This document shows positions 1-10,300 of a DNA stretch of 64,000 nucleotides, piece after piece. Source of the DNA: Hyalella azteca (Eukaryota > Arthropoda > Malacostraca > Amphipoda > Hyalellidae); contig NW_025934815.1 of the NCBI RefSeq assembly GCF_000764305.2, positions 1 through 64,000 on the forward strand. Reading direction: 5' to 3'. The notes below the pieces were generated by a model that was given only the letters and a program-made list of their open reading frames with translations, ran no database searches and was not told the origin of the DNA. The first letter of the stretch is position 1; every line of letters begins with the position of its first letter. The translations under genes were made by a program, and so were the position numbers.

Positions 1-76
1 AAGTTAGTTCAGCGTCAGCGAGGCGGGCGACAGTCATGCCATCAAGTGCAGCTCGCTTATGCCACCGCAACTCGGG
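1..76 (-). CDS. possible partial exon at window edge
   Basis: The first 80 bases are clearly more GC-rich than what follows. On the minus strand they are open and read ELRWHKRAALDGMTVARLAD and on to the edge; a plus-strand frame is open too. No family is recognised and the only acceptor-like site (cccgag) is weak. This may be the edge of a neighbouring gene. Confidence 0.22.
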
Positions 77-229
77 AATTGTACAATAATTTACAGCCAT
101 TTTTACTTTAAACAAATTTATTTCAAAGTGTTTTTTGCTAATGGTTACTCTGGTTAAGGCTAATTCTGTGATGGGATTAGAATTTCACGATTCAAAGGGC
201 AGGGCAGGTCAGCAATATTAGCTCGGTCT

Positions 230-415
230 TGTCTCGTAATCTCCTATTTCACGTGATACATCACACGTCACTCATCACACTTCTATCATCAAACATCACA
301 TATCTTACATCACGCCTCTCACACCACACATCTCACATCACACATCTCATATCACACATCACACATCTATCATCTCACATAACACATAAAACATCTCACA
401 TCACACATCCCAAGT
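230..415. repeat. imperfect TCACACATC microsatellite
   Basis: Irregular repeats built on CATCACACATCTCA fill this stretch. The reading frame across it is only a by-product (a His/Ser/Thr-rich string) and is not a gene. Confidence 0.8.
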
Positions 416-419
416 TGAC

Positions 420-2050
420 TAAAAATTTAAACGCAAAGAATATATAGTCCTCAAAAATACATATGTGTACAGAAAAGGTTTCGGAGTCCTGCTCCTATTC
501 AGTTCGTAGAATCTAGAATTCATATATAAAGTCACAAATTAATACAATTGAAAGCACAGAACGTAATCAGAAACCTAAATTTATAAATAATAGACAGAGC
601 ACAAAAAATATCTATTCACAATTTCAAGGGGATACGATCTAACAGCTGAATTCAAACTGGGCCTAAGTTTAAAAATGTACAAGGATACTAAAATACACTG
701 TGCATTCAAAATTTGAAAATACACAGTATACATCACATATCATACTCAGCATGTGTATAGTTTGTTTACGAAGCGTGAGAGTTCACATTTTGCCCCTGAA
801 AGTTTGTAGGCTGATAGTAAAACAAAGGCCGCTACCTGCGCTGCTTGCCACAAACAATTCTAAGCTATAGGCTCAAGCGTACAAAGAATATCGTCCAAGA
901 GACGAACAAATTGTGTAAGTTGAGCGCGTGTCTTCGGCATACACGTGAGACTTAACTAAGTTCCGCTGGTAACAAAGCGATGTACCAGCTTGGAAATATC
1001 CAAGTTGCTCTCATGAGATCTGTTAGTGAGGTAGTAAAAAGTTAATCGTGCTGAACTACGAACATCCGTTGAGGCAGAAAATGTTGAAATAGCGATCACA
1101 TTCAGAAATAAACTGTAGAAAATGCAACTTTATCCTCTCATTGACCTCCGAGAAGTTCTTAATCGTTATTATCGTAATTACTTAGTATTGCATGATTTGA
1201 GAAAAAGGTTTGAAACATATTAATGAACATGCATTAATCCTTTACTATATTTTTTAATTATTTGCCTTATTCCAATTTAAAACAAATCGACAGCTTATGA
1301 GTAATCTTCAATTATTCAACCAGAAAGCTGTACTCATTCCACCCAGTCAAGCGTAACTAAAAGCTCAGTCTTCAGGGAATTCGGCCTCACAAGCGAGTTA
1401 AAATATCTTCAATTTGTAAACAGAATTTTTTGCCCAGTTTTGTGCCCAGTGAAACACACGCGCGCTCTTTGTCATGGGATGTTCGAGTCTCTTCACGCAA
1501 ATCAGGCGCGTCAGGTCAGCCTAGTGTCGGGACAAAAAAATTAACCTCTGGAGCTTAATATTTGACCGTATATAGGTGCAGTTTAGCTACGGACAACTTT
1601 CTCCATTGTAATGCTTTGTTCTTGGCAGGTAATACACCTGCGAGATGCATTAAGTTCTCGCATAACAAAATGATATTTATCTTTTCCGACGTTTTAAATT
1701 TCAATTTAAATGTACAAACCAAATTGAAGCTTCCTCTGATTACAAAAAAATTTTCAATTTGAACTTTCGTTTAACAAGTTTGCACGCCCAAGGTCTAAAA
1801 ATTTGGAGGGCTGCCTGGATTGAAGAGTATTGTTTACGCATCTATATTATAATTATTACATGCATAAACGTATTATTACATGTATCGAACGTATATTTTA
1901 TTATTTAATATTTTCTGAAAACAAAAAAAAAAACAATTTAATTACTATGCGTATTGTACGACCATTGAAACCGTTTCATGAATTATAAAACATAACAAAT
2001 GAAATCAAGTGCTTGTTTTTATTGCTGTGCACGCGTTGTAAAAATAATCT
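420..2050. other. AT-rich gene-free stretch
   Basis: No splice-bounded open frame, RNA gene or recognisable element was seen. There are short A and T runs, for example at 1922-1933. Confidence 0.6.
2018..2023 (-). terminator. AATAAA poly(A) signal after the small ORF
   Basis: The minus strand reads GCAATAAAAAC about 30 bases after the TAG at 2053, the usual spacing for a short 3' end. AT-richness makes chance occurrence likely. Confidence 0.25.
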
Positions 2051-2052
2051 GT

Positions 2053-2283
2053 CTAATAATCTCGTCTGCCGGTGATTGCTCGTAATCTCAATACTCGTTT
2101 GTTTGTTCGCTGTCTTGGAGCGTTTCTTCGTATTTTATTGCCTCCATTTCCTTCACTACAATAATCGTACACTATAACATGTTGATGGTAATATGAGGTG
2201 TAAGCTTCAAGCTGAAGACGGAAATTACCATCTAATTTCATCTCATCTTCCGGAACTGGATTAATACGAATAGTGATGAGCAT
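2053..2283 (-). CDS. small single-exon ORF, unknown
   Basis: A 76-codon frame starts with ATG and ends at a TAG. Its predicted protein has a mixed acidic/aromatic N-terminal half (INPVPEDEMKLDGNFRLQ) and a very basic C-terminal third (KIRRNAPRQRTNKRVLRLRA). It is not low-complexity, unlike most chance frames here. A canonical AATAAA lies about 30 bases beyond the stop (plus-strand tttatt at 2018-2023). No homologue is recognised and no promoter or acceptor is obvious. It could be a small gene, a terminal exon or chance. Confidence 0.3.
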   Translation of the reverse strand: MLITIRINPVPEDEMKLDGNFRLQLEAYTSYYHQHVIVYDYCSEGNGGNKIRRNAPRQRTNKRVLRLRAITGRRDY

Positions 2284-2563
2284 GGCAAATAATTTTTGAT
2301 TTTAAGAATCCAGCAAAATAATTACGAATACTTTTAATACTTTAATATATGACCGATTCGGAAAGGGGAAAATGATAATAAATTAAGACAAATTATGACA
2401 ATGCCTATGTTGGGAATGACAAGAATTTTAACAGCGCTTGATGTTGTAAAAAACTAGAAAATTCCTATAATAATCTAAGTATTATGTTCCATTTAATTAA
2501 TTGATGTTTGTTTGTTTCTTAAAACACGTTTTTTTGTTGAAATTTATTACGTTGACTTGCCAG

Positions 2564-2621
2564 GGAAAACGTACAACCCAAAACAGCCTTGATAAGGACA
2601 TCAATGAGCCGCAACCATCAG
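2564..2621 (+). CDS. orphan exon-like segment
   Basis: A 58-base GC-richer block is bounded by a good acceptor (gacttgccag) and a consensus donor (CATCAG then GTAAGA). Two frames are open, one reading GKRTTQNSLDKDINEPQPS. No partner exon was found, so it may be an exon of an unseen upstream gene or a chance pairing. Confidence 0.2.
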
Positions 2622-2946
2622 GTAAGATGTAATCAAATTATGCGTTTCTTTTCATATGAGAAGGAAGACAAGGCGGCAAAGTGACCGAAAGAATAATGGC
2701 CAGATAAATTCATATATCAATCTAAATTATAATTAAGAAACAATACTAGACGCCAGCATTTAAGCCTCGGATGATTAGAGATGATAAAACGTTTCAAGCA
2801 GCTGAAATGCCCGGATCATAATTTGTATTCAGAATTTATACTGAGTAATAATCTGTAAATTAGTTATTCTGAAGATTTCTCATAAGGCTTTAACTAATGC
2901 CAGAGCATTAGACATTTTCCGACTTGACGCATGAGTTAGTCGTTTG

Positions 2947-3274
2947 GTTTAAAATGCTAGTCTTATTGAGATAAAAATCTCTGATAATTAAACCGCAAGT
3001 AGCCAGAGGAACTCAAAGTGATTTTTATGAACCGAGGAGGTCTTCAAGTCCACCAATATCAGGAACGAAATCTGCAAAGCAAAAAAATTATTCGATACAA
3101 TTTTTCTTTTGTTTAAAATGTTAGTCTTATTGAGATAAAAATCTATGATAATTAAATCGAGAGTGACCAGAAGAACTCTAAGTGAGTCTTGAAAGCCGAG
3201 GAGGTCTTCAACTCCACTAATGTAACGAACAAAATCTGCGAAGCAAAAAAATTATTCGATACAATTTTTCTTTG
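2947..3274. repeat. 164-bp tandem duplication before promoter
   Basis: Two adjacent copies (2947-3110 and 3111-3274) both begin gtttaaaatg and end in attcgatacaatttttcttt. They differ by scattered substitutions and abut the E-box/TATA promoter, so they may duplicate an upstream regulatory segment. Confidence 0.85.
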
Positions 3275-3275
3275 T

Positions 3276-3300
3276 CACGTGGTATCTCATCAGCCACGTG
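3276..3300 (+). promoter_or_regulatory. paired CACGTG E-boxes
   Basis: Two perfect CACGTG palindromes lie at 3276-3281 and 3295-3300, 19 bp start to start, about 65-90 bp before the predicted transcription start. The second is followed by CGTGG. CACGTG is the site of bHLH factors such as Myc/Max, CLOCK/CYCLE or USF; which one acts here is not known. Confidence 0.55.
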
Positions 3301-3333
3301 CGTGGATAGGCCTTCGTGGACTGGAGCTCAGGG

Positions 3334-3369
3334 TATATAAAGGCAGGGGCAGGGCACAACCGCCAGTCG
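3334..3369 (+). promoter_or_regulatory. TATA box and initiator of USP-like gene
   Basis: TATATAAA at 3334-3341 is followed 31 bp later by an initiator-like CCAGTC whose A is at 3365. This is canonical arthropod spacing and predicts a 5' UTR of about 61 bases up to the ATG at 3426. Confidence 0.7.
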
Positions 3370-3425
3370 CAGTCGAGTTGTCAGTGTGTGCGTACGAAGT
3401 TCTAACGCTCCTTTACTCCACCAAG

Positions 3426-3473
3426 ATGGGCAGAAACCAGACGGGCAAAAAGACCAAGAAGTCTCGCAACTGG
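3426..3473 (+). CDS. USP-like gene, exon 1
   Basis: The ATG sits in a good context (CCAAGATGG), 61 bases after the predicted start of transcription. The 16 codons read MGRNQTGKKTKKSRNW, strongly basic and NLS-like. The exon ends in phase 0 at a consensus donor, GTGAGT. Earlier in-frame methionines would lie in or before the TATA box, so this start is preferred. Confidence 0.65.
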
Positions 3474-6400
3474 GTGAGTTTTGATCGCTGACAATATTTT
3501 GCTTTATATTTATAAGAGCTTACGGAGTCGTGTTCTGCTGGAGAAAATCATTTATTAAATTTATAGTTAACTGTCATTACTCCGAAGTTGTGATCACTTT
3601 AACCGAGCCATTAAATTATCAATTGAACGGAGCTAATCTCTGGATTATTTGAACCGATGTTGGAAGGAATTTACATAATCGAATTAGATTTAATAATTTA
3701 TTTTTAAATAATGAAATCATCAACAAGAAAACTTTGAATGAACAGCCAACGACGTTTTCAAAAAGTATTATGTATTGTTCTTATTGTATTGTTTATCAAT
3801 AAAAAACAAGCTAACAGCCCCTCGTTAGGTTGCAATTCAATTTGCTTCTATAATAGCAGCAAACAATAATAATGTTGCGCGCGTGGTGTAGTTCAGCGCT
3901 GCAGGCGTGGTCTCCTCAGTGCTAATGTACAATGTTGATACTGTATGATGATTCAGTGACTGAAGAATTGAATTCTAGAAATTTAGAGGAAGTCAGTGAG
4001 AGGAGTAGGAAGTTGGACGGAAGAAGACAGCAAGAATAGCTTCAGGTTTTGCTGCGTTTGAGAGAAGATGTAAGACTTAAATAATGATGGCACAATCCTA
4101 ACAGTATGTGACAAACTGCCAGCTCAAATTTCACGATCAATATGCTCCTGAATAAAATTATAAAAATAAAATATTTATAGATTTGATCTAATATCATATA
4201 AATTTAATATAGCCATATTCCACATCAGGTATACCAGAGGTCCCCACCTAATCATAGCCGATTTTGATGAAATTTCACACATATATCATAATTTGTTCAT
4301 ATTTAATCCGATTGCCAAAATTTCAGCTCAAAGTCTGGAAAATTTTGAAATTTGGGATTCATATTACAGGGACTCTTATTATTATTTACAAATCTCTTCA
4401 ATGCCTTTACAGTTTTTTAATAAATATAACATTTTGTATTATTTATGAAATGTTATATATAATGTTATGTAAAATGTTATATTTATATAACATAAATGAA
4501 TTATCTGCGAAATATTTGCAGATAATTCATTTATGTTCGTCAGTGAATATTATTCATTTTCAAAATTATTCATTCAATTATTTAATTTTTCAATAAAGTT
4601 TGAACACCAATCTAAATTAATTGCAGAATACAAATTTTGTTGAAACGGTATTCATAAGTGAAAAAAATGCTGTACTATGACATATGTTAATTCTAGCAAT
4701 GGGTTCTTCTGGTAAAGGATGAGAACTTGGTTTGAAAAATGTTGCATATTCGGCTCATTATTACATTGCATTGTAACTATAAGCAATCCCTTTGAAATAG
4801 ATTGAACTACATTGCAACAGGCAGTAGAATACTTTGTTCAGATACCCATGCATGCATGTGAATGTTCAGTGGTCAAAACAGAAAGATAAGGAAATGAATT
4901 TACAAATCTTTACATATTGACATATCGCGCGTCTATCGCTTGACTCAAATCCTTGATCTTTAGAGGCTCCTTAGATTCTATCTTTGGGTTCTTCTATAGT
5001 AAGGGATGAAAACTTGGTTCGGAAAATGTTCAAATGTTCTAACCTTCATTCAATCATCATCGAGCTTTCGCACAATTATTATTGTCAATCTTAATTATTA
5101 ATTAAATCCTAATAATGTAAATCTTAATTATTAATTCCTGGACGTGCTTCAGACGAGTTATTCAACTTCAGCCAACGCAGCTGCAGGAGTTCCTCAAGTT
5201 CTAATACTTTTTCCAGTTCCCTTATTCCTTGTCTTTTGCTGCTCATTCCTTAATTTATTGAGCTCTATAATTATTTTACGGTAACCTAGGCAAGTTAATA
5301 GATCAATTCCTCATCGACATCAGTAAATATTCATTTCAACTTTCAAAGTATTTGCTGTGGAACAAATTTCCTAAGCTGAGCACCACGTTTTTTTCTCTAC
5401 TCTCCAATGTCAAATCTCGTTTTATCCTTTTCTATTTTCCGTCTACGGTAACTTTCTTTTACTGATTTCTGATATATTTAAAATTTGCCACTTTTCAAAA
5501 GGCTGCCCCTGGAACGCATTCAAATTTCAAGTTCGATCATATATTTGTGTTCAATTGATTTATATTTTTTACCCGGCAAATATTTTAGGAAGTTGAATGT
5601 TACGATTAGTGAACATCTTTGCTTTTATCTTCATACATTGTCGGTGATACTGCAGGCAAACCCCACCACTTCTTAATTTGAGGGTCCTCTAATTTAAATA
5701 TTTTTCATATTTAGAACTGAAATTTTGGCAAAGTTGGTTTGAAATATGATCCAACTTATGTATGGAATTTCATCTAAATCGGTGATGGTTAGGTGGCGCT
5801 GACTGTTAAAAATGGGACAATTGACATGGAATTAACCCTATAATTTCATATAATTTGATATACATTGATAGAAATTATACAAGTTAAGGTTATAATATAA
5901 GCTGTGTAAAACTTACTATGAAGGAGCGAAATATGCTTATTTAATTGGTGCAAAAAAGCGAAAATGACGGCAAATAAGGAACGGAGAAGCACGTTCATAG
6001 GAAGAGTTTGAGAAATACTTCATGACAGATGAATGTGGTGATTCTGAAAACGATTATTTTATTCTGGCACAAAGCTTAAGTTTAAGGTTAGGGTCTACCC
6101 TCCGAAAATAAAAACTTTTTTTATTAACTGACCGAGCTTTCTGAAACTTTCTACACTATTTATGTGAAACAAGAATAAAAGCACATTTTGTTTGTTTTAA
6201 TTTATTGAGATAATGAAAGAAAACATGAAATGTAAAAACAACGTGAAATTAAAAGAGGGACTTTAAACATCTCCTCTTTTGATCAACGAGATTCAACAAC
6301 ATGAGGCGTGACTCTCTTGAATATCCACAGATATTTAGCGACTCTATAGATACCCTTTTTCCTAAATTCGCTTTTGACTCATTTTTTCCGGACTTTAATC

Positions 6401-6511
6401 ATCTTTCCTCCCTCCCTTCATTAATTAACTATATTACTGATATTATTGATAATTAATCATTTATTCATCAATACCCCCGCCTAATTGCACGTCACTTGTC
6501 ATTATTTGCAG
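3474..6511 (+). other. USP-like intron 1
   Basis: The 3.0 kb AT-rich intron contains a foldback at 4489-4537. No other gene is seen in it. Confidence 0.55.
4489..4537. repeat. perfect 20-bp hairpin
   Basis: Arms 4489-4508 and 4518-4537 (AACATAAATGAATTATCTGC and its reverse complement) are perfect around a 9-base loop. It lies next to AT-rich ATGTTATAT repeats. Confidence 0.9.
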
Positions 6512-6566
6512 GCGAAGTCAGATATCCTGGCGGGCGTCCTGCAGTACAAGTCTCCTCCTCCTCAGG
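6512..6566 (+). CDS. USP-like gene, exon 2
   Basis: The acceptor is attatttgcag and the donor is GTGAGT after CCTCAGG. The exon reads AKSDILAGVLQYKSPPPQ plus one base (phase 1), and joins exon 1 in phase 0 and exon 3 in phase 1 without a stop. This linker is proline-ended and is not recognised as a domain. Confidence 0.65.
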
Positions 6567-7762
6567 GTGAGTATGGCAGCTGTTGAGGCATCAATACGGT
6601 GATTTATCACCACGACTCTTGCATTTTTATTGTATTGGTTTAGTTTTCGTTGATTAAGGCAATAATAGTATAGGGTTTTTTGAATATTTGATTCTAATCA
6701 AGGGAGTTTAAATGAATTCTAATTCATAGAGAACTTCCTATCGATTGTTAATAATCTCTTTCAAAACAGCTGAGCTGCACAAGCAGGAAATTTGCTTGTT
6801 TATTTTTATTACGTCAAATGGTTTGGTTAAAAGGAAATTTAAACAAAGCGAATGTTTATTTAATTGTTCATGTTGCTGAAAATATTGATTTATTTTTATT
6901 GCGGATGAACCGCTGGATTAAGTCTAAAATATGGCGTTTGACGTTAAGCAGCCTGGTCTTTGTGCCTTGATTGTGTAAGTTAATTCAAGGAGTATAAGTG
7001 AAAAATTCTCCACAAAGACTCGTACACGGTAATCAGGTATTAACAATTCGCATTTAAAAGCATTACAATTAGTAATTAGAATGTGCATTTAATATATAAG
7101 CGGCAGACACTTAACAATTTGCTACGAGCTCGCCACAGAAATATGTTAAGCAGCCCCAGCTCTTCTATATCGCGATAAGTTTCATGTCGCGGAATATAGG
7201 AACAAATGCATAGAGATTGCTTTGTTGATTGTCCCGCTGCGGTTATAAAAAATAATTATTCATCAGGTAGGAATATGATATAATAAGCCACATACGAATT
7301 AATTCCGCGTAAATAGATAATATTGCTAATAACAGCCGGGCTAGCAACCATCCTTACTTCTTAAATTAAACCACTAAAGAAATAGCTCATGTTCCGTGTC
7401 AACCTGGTCAGATAAATTTACTCATACGACAGTTCATCACCAGCCCTGTATCGGTAAACAATAAAATGTAATTACCGTACGTGTTCTAAACCAGCATCTC
7501 CCTAACCACTGTGTACCTATAGCTTGACAGTTTTAGTTCTGCATAAGCTATCGATCTATTCAGCTGCGTACTTTTAATTAAAATATATTTTTGGTGGTGC
7601 ATAGTAGGAATTGAATAGCTCACTAAATTTATTGGCATTATAAATAATGGATATATAATTATATGATAAAATTACATTTTATGTATTCAGTTTGAATTTA
7701 TTTATATCGTTTGTCTTAAGCAATGTGTTTATAATAAGTTCAACTTTTTCTTCCCTAAATAG

Positions 7763-7937
7763 ACGGCTTCGACACAACTCCGCAGAGCTTGCCAACCTGT
7801 GGTCTGATGAATAGCAACAATTCATGCTACATGAACGCCGGTCTGCAGCTTATGGCCTCAGACCCGGTCTTGTGTAGAATAATAGAGAAGACCGTGCCTG
7901 CAGACCTCCTACACCAAGCACCTGCAACATACGCGTT
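7763..7937 (+). CDS. USP-like gene, exon 3 with cysteine box
   Basis: The exon encodes a peptide whose core, CGLMNSNNSCYMNAGLQLM, matches the cysteine box of ubiquitin-specific proteases (consensus GLxNxGNTCYMNSxLQxL). The nucleophile Cys and the oxyanion-hole Asn are present; the usual Gly-Asn is Asn-Asn and Thr is Ser. These enzymes cleave ubiquitin from substrates. The acceptor (ttccctaaatag) and the donor GTAAGT are strong, and the exon ends in phase 2. Only about 90 residues are secure and no His box was found, so the window holds only the start of the domain or the gene is truncated. Membership of a particular USP subfamily is not claimed. Confidence 0.6.
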
Positions 7938-8033
7938 GTAAGTAGCTAGATTATAGACCGCTGTTGTTCTCAGTTTGTTACTAAATCTATTTGTAGTAAA
8001 CAGCGCCACTTTACAATGAAATAATTCCAAGAG

Positions 8034-8232
8034 TTTGAACGCTTGCGAACAGCAGACAAGTGTTCACCAGAGATTGTTGAGAACAAATGTGTTCCCGTGC
8101 CGTTTGCTGACGAACTGCAATTGTTGCCCCGACAGTCGGCAGTTCCTGAAGAAGAGGCGCGGTGGCCTCAAGACGGGCGTGGCAGCGCCGGTGGCCGCCG
8201 ATGCCGTGGCCGACGTGCTGTTCNGGACATAG
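8034..8232 (+). CDS. candidate exon 4 of USP-like gene
   Basis: From an AG at 8032-8033 a frame in phase with exon 3 runs to a TAG at 8230-8232. Its second half (KKRRGGLKTGVAAPVAADAV) uses strongly GC-ending codons, which suggests real coding. A single N at 8224 lies eight bases before the stop, so the terminal codons are unsure and the stop may be a joining error. The acceptor is weak (ccaagag). No conserved USP block is visible. Confidence 0.35.
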
Positions 8233-9948
8233 AGCTTCTAATTTACCCGGCCATAAGAACTTGGGGCGTCCGTGTGCCAGCGGCTGACAGGTCTTCGAAT
8301 TTCGATAGGGTACTGCTTTTACCTCTCATTTTTAAAATTTTCTAGCTCACTTCACTCGCCTTAAACTTTGTCTGTTTGTGTAGAGAGGATATTCGCCTGA
8401 TGTTTCACAACGCATTCCTTGTGTCTAGTTTGTAATCGAAGCTCGCGTGGCTAGACGCAATTTTTAAGTTGAAGCGCCGCGCGTGAATTTATTGTATATA
8501 CTGTGATGGGTTTTGTGTATGCATACTCGATCAGTTCTCAGTAAAATATTTATGCGTGTAATACTATTATGATAGTCGTGTATAAATGAATAGACAAGTA
8601 AAATATGTTATTCGTCAAAACAATTATTTGTCGTTTCCTTCTCAACGTTCCAATATTATTTGGTTACCCAATGAAACTTATTTTCTGCAGTGACAGAAAA
8701 CGAATAGAAAAAACGAATTGAGGGCACCCAGTTACAAATGTGATGCAATAGGTTTGGGCTCTGCATCAGAGAGCTGCGAAGTCTGAGTTCCCTGAGACCA
8801 GCAGATCCATGGTTGAATTAATACGTGTATTACGTGTATTAATTCAACCATGAGCAGATCGTTGTAACATCTGAGCTCGCGTGTTCCTTCGGCCGTCACC
8901 AACCCTTGGTCCCGGGATCACTTTAGCGACATTTGTGGCTGATATGCCTCCTTCCCCCAAGTACATCATTACATGCATCTATTTACAATGTAAACGATAA
9001 ATGTTGTTGGTTATATTGAAAAAACAGGTCTTCAGTCAAACCTGTTTAAAGAGAAAACTTCTGCCATCCTATACTGACATCTCAATATTCTCGCGGAGAG
9101 GCGGCCGTATTTCTGAAATCGGCGTAACAATTTCCGGGCTACGTGGTGAAGATCGTGTAGTTACTAGTTATGAACCAAATTATGTTATGCTGTTATATAT
9201 AAGAACCAAGACTGTCTCTGTTGTAAACAAGTTTCAACTGTTTGCTAATTCGACATTCGTGCTATGCACAACGCTTCGCGAGTGCCTTTAAGCGTCTGCA
9301 ATTCTGTTTAAATCTCATTTTGCACTCTTATCTAACAACATGCCAACAAGTTAGGGGCCAATTTTACAATGAAGTCACTTAAATTAATATTTCAGTAATA
9401 AAATGATTAATTATGTTTCTGCTCTGAGGATTAATGATCCCGAATCCAGCTGACGACTTAAGAGTTTGAAAGCCGTAAAGTAAGAATAGTTAAGTCGTTG
9501 TCTCGTTGATGTAATAGTTTTCTTTCATCTGAGCTGCTGAAATTATGTCAGACTCACTCGTAACGTGTTCTTAGGCAGACGCGCCTCGTGTAATAAGAAT
9601 ATGCGTCGAAGTGCGTCTAAATTGACTACATTTTATATATCATTTATGAACGTATTTCAATTATTCACTACTTGAGTAAATGTTTTCTTGCACCTACTGG
9701 ATGAAAATTGGACCCTCACCCGGCTATCACTTTCAGGTCAATTTGAAAAATTCTGCAGGGTGAGCAATTTTGGGGTTGACAATAGTTCTGATGAGCTGAC
9801 TTCGCACGGAGTGTATATAGTAGTTCCGGTTCAGATGAGAATTATAGTCATTGATTTTTTTTCTTAGGTTATTAGAAGATATATTTTCGGCTCAAAGGAT
9901 CTGCCGTAGCGTCGTACTCATGGTCTATACAAGGTCCCTGAAGGGTTA
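8233..9948. other. no gene seen
   Basis: Apart from the foldback near 8.8 kb, no supported exon or element was found. A 96-codon plus-strand frame at 9001-9291 has no recognisable content. Confidence 0.5.
8800..8860. repeat. foldback insert with 8-bp direct flanks
   Basis: A perfect 17-bp inverted repeat (8808-8824 and 8836-8852, starting CATGGTTGAATTAATAC) surrounds an 11-base loop. The same 8 bases, AGCAGATC, flank it on both sides (8800-8807 and 8853-8860). This looks like a minute element with a target-site duplication, or a fold-back repair or assembly artefact. Confidence 0.85.
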
Positions 9949-10300
9949 CTAGAATTTGAAACAAGAACCAACACCAGGGGCCACGGCTATAAGCTAAAAA
10001 AACTGCGCTGCAACTTCTCCACGCGACAAAATTTCTTCTCGCTTCGAATCACCGACATGTGGAACAGCCTCCCGGATGACATCGTTGGCGCTCCCAGCAT
10101 GAACGCGTTCAAGAACAGACTAGATAAAGCTATGGAAAAATATATGTTCAGATTTGAAATGCCTAGCTCCTTATCGAACCCGGTGGAAGTCTGGTAGCTA
10201 CTTCAAACTATCAAGGCACGAAAAGGAAAAGAATCGGCGACAGGCCACATCAGGCCTACACTTCAGCGCCGACATCTCTATGTTATGTTATGTTATGTTT
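9949..10300 (+). mobile_element. CR1-like LINE 3' end, 5'-truncated
   Basis: The frame beginning LEFETRTNTRGHGYKLKK and containing FFSLRITDMWNSLPDDIVGA then NAFKNRLDKAM matches the C-terminal tail of CR1/L2-type reverse transcriptase polyproteins, ending at TAG 10195-10197. A 3' UTR follows with AATCGGCGACAGGCC and TTCAGCGCCGACAT, then a TATGT repeat tail at about 10279-10300. The same 3' end recurs on the minus strand near 45.5 and 52.3 kb. Confidence 0.8.

Noticed and set aside
4226..4245. hAT-like end (CCAGAGGTCCCCACC)
   Set aside because: It resembles CAGGGGTCTCC only loosely and lacks the following GGCCCGCGG block or a partner end.
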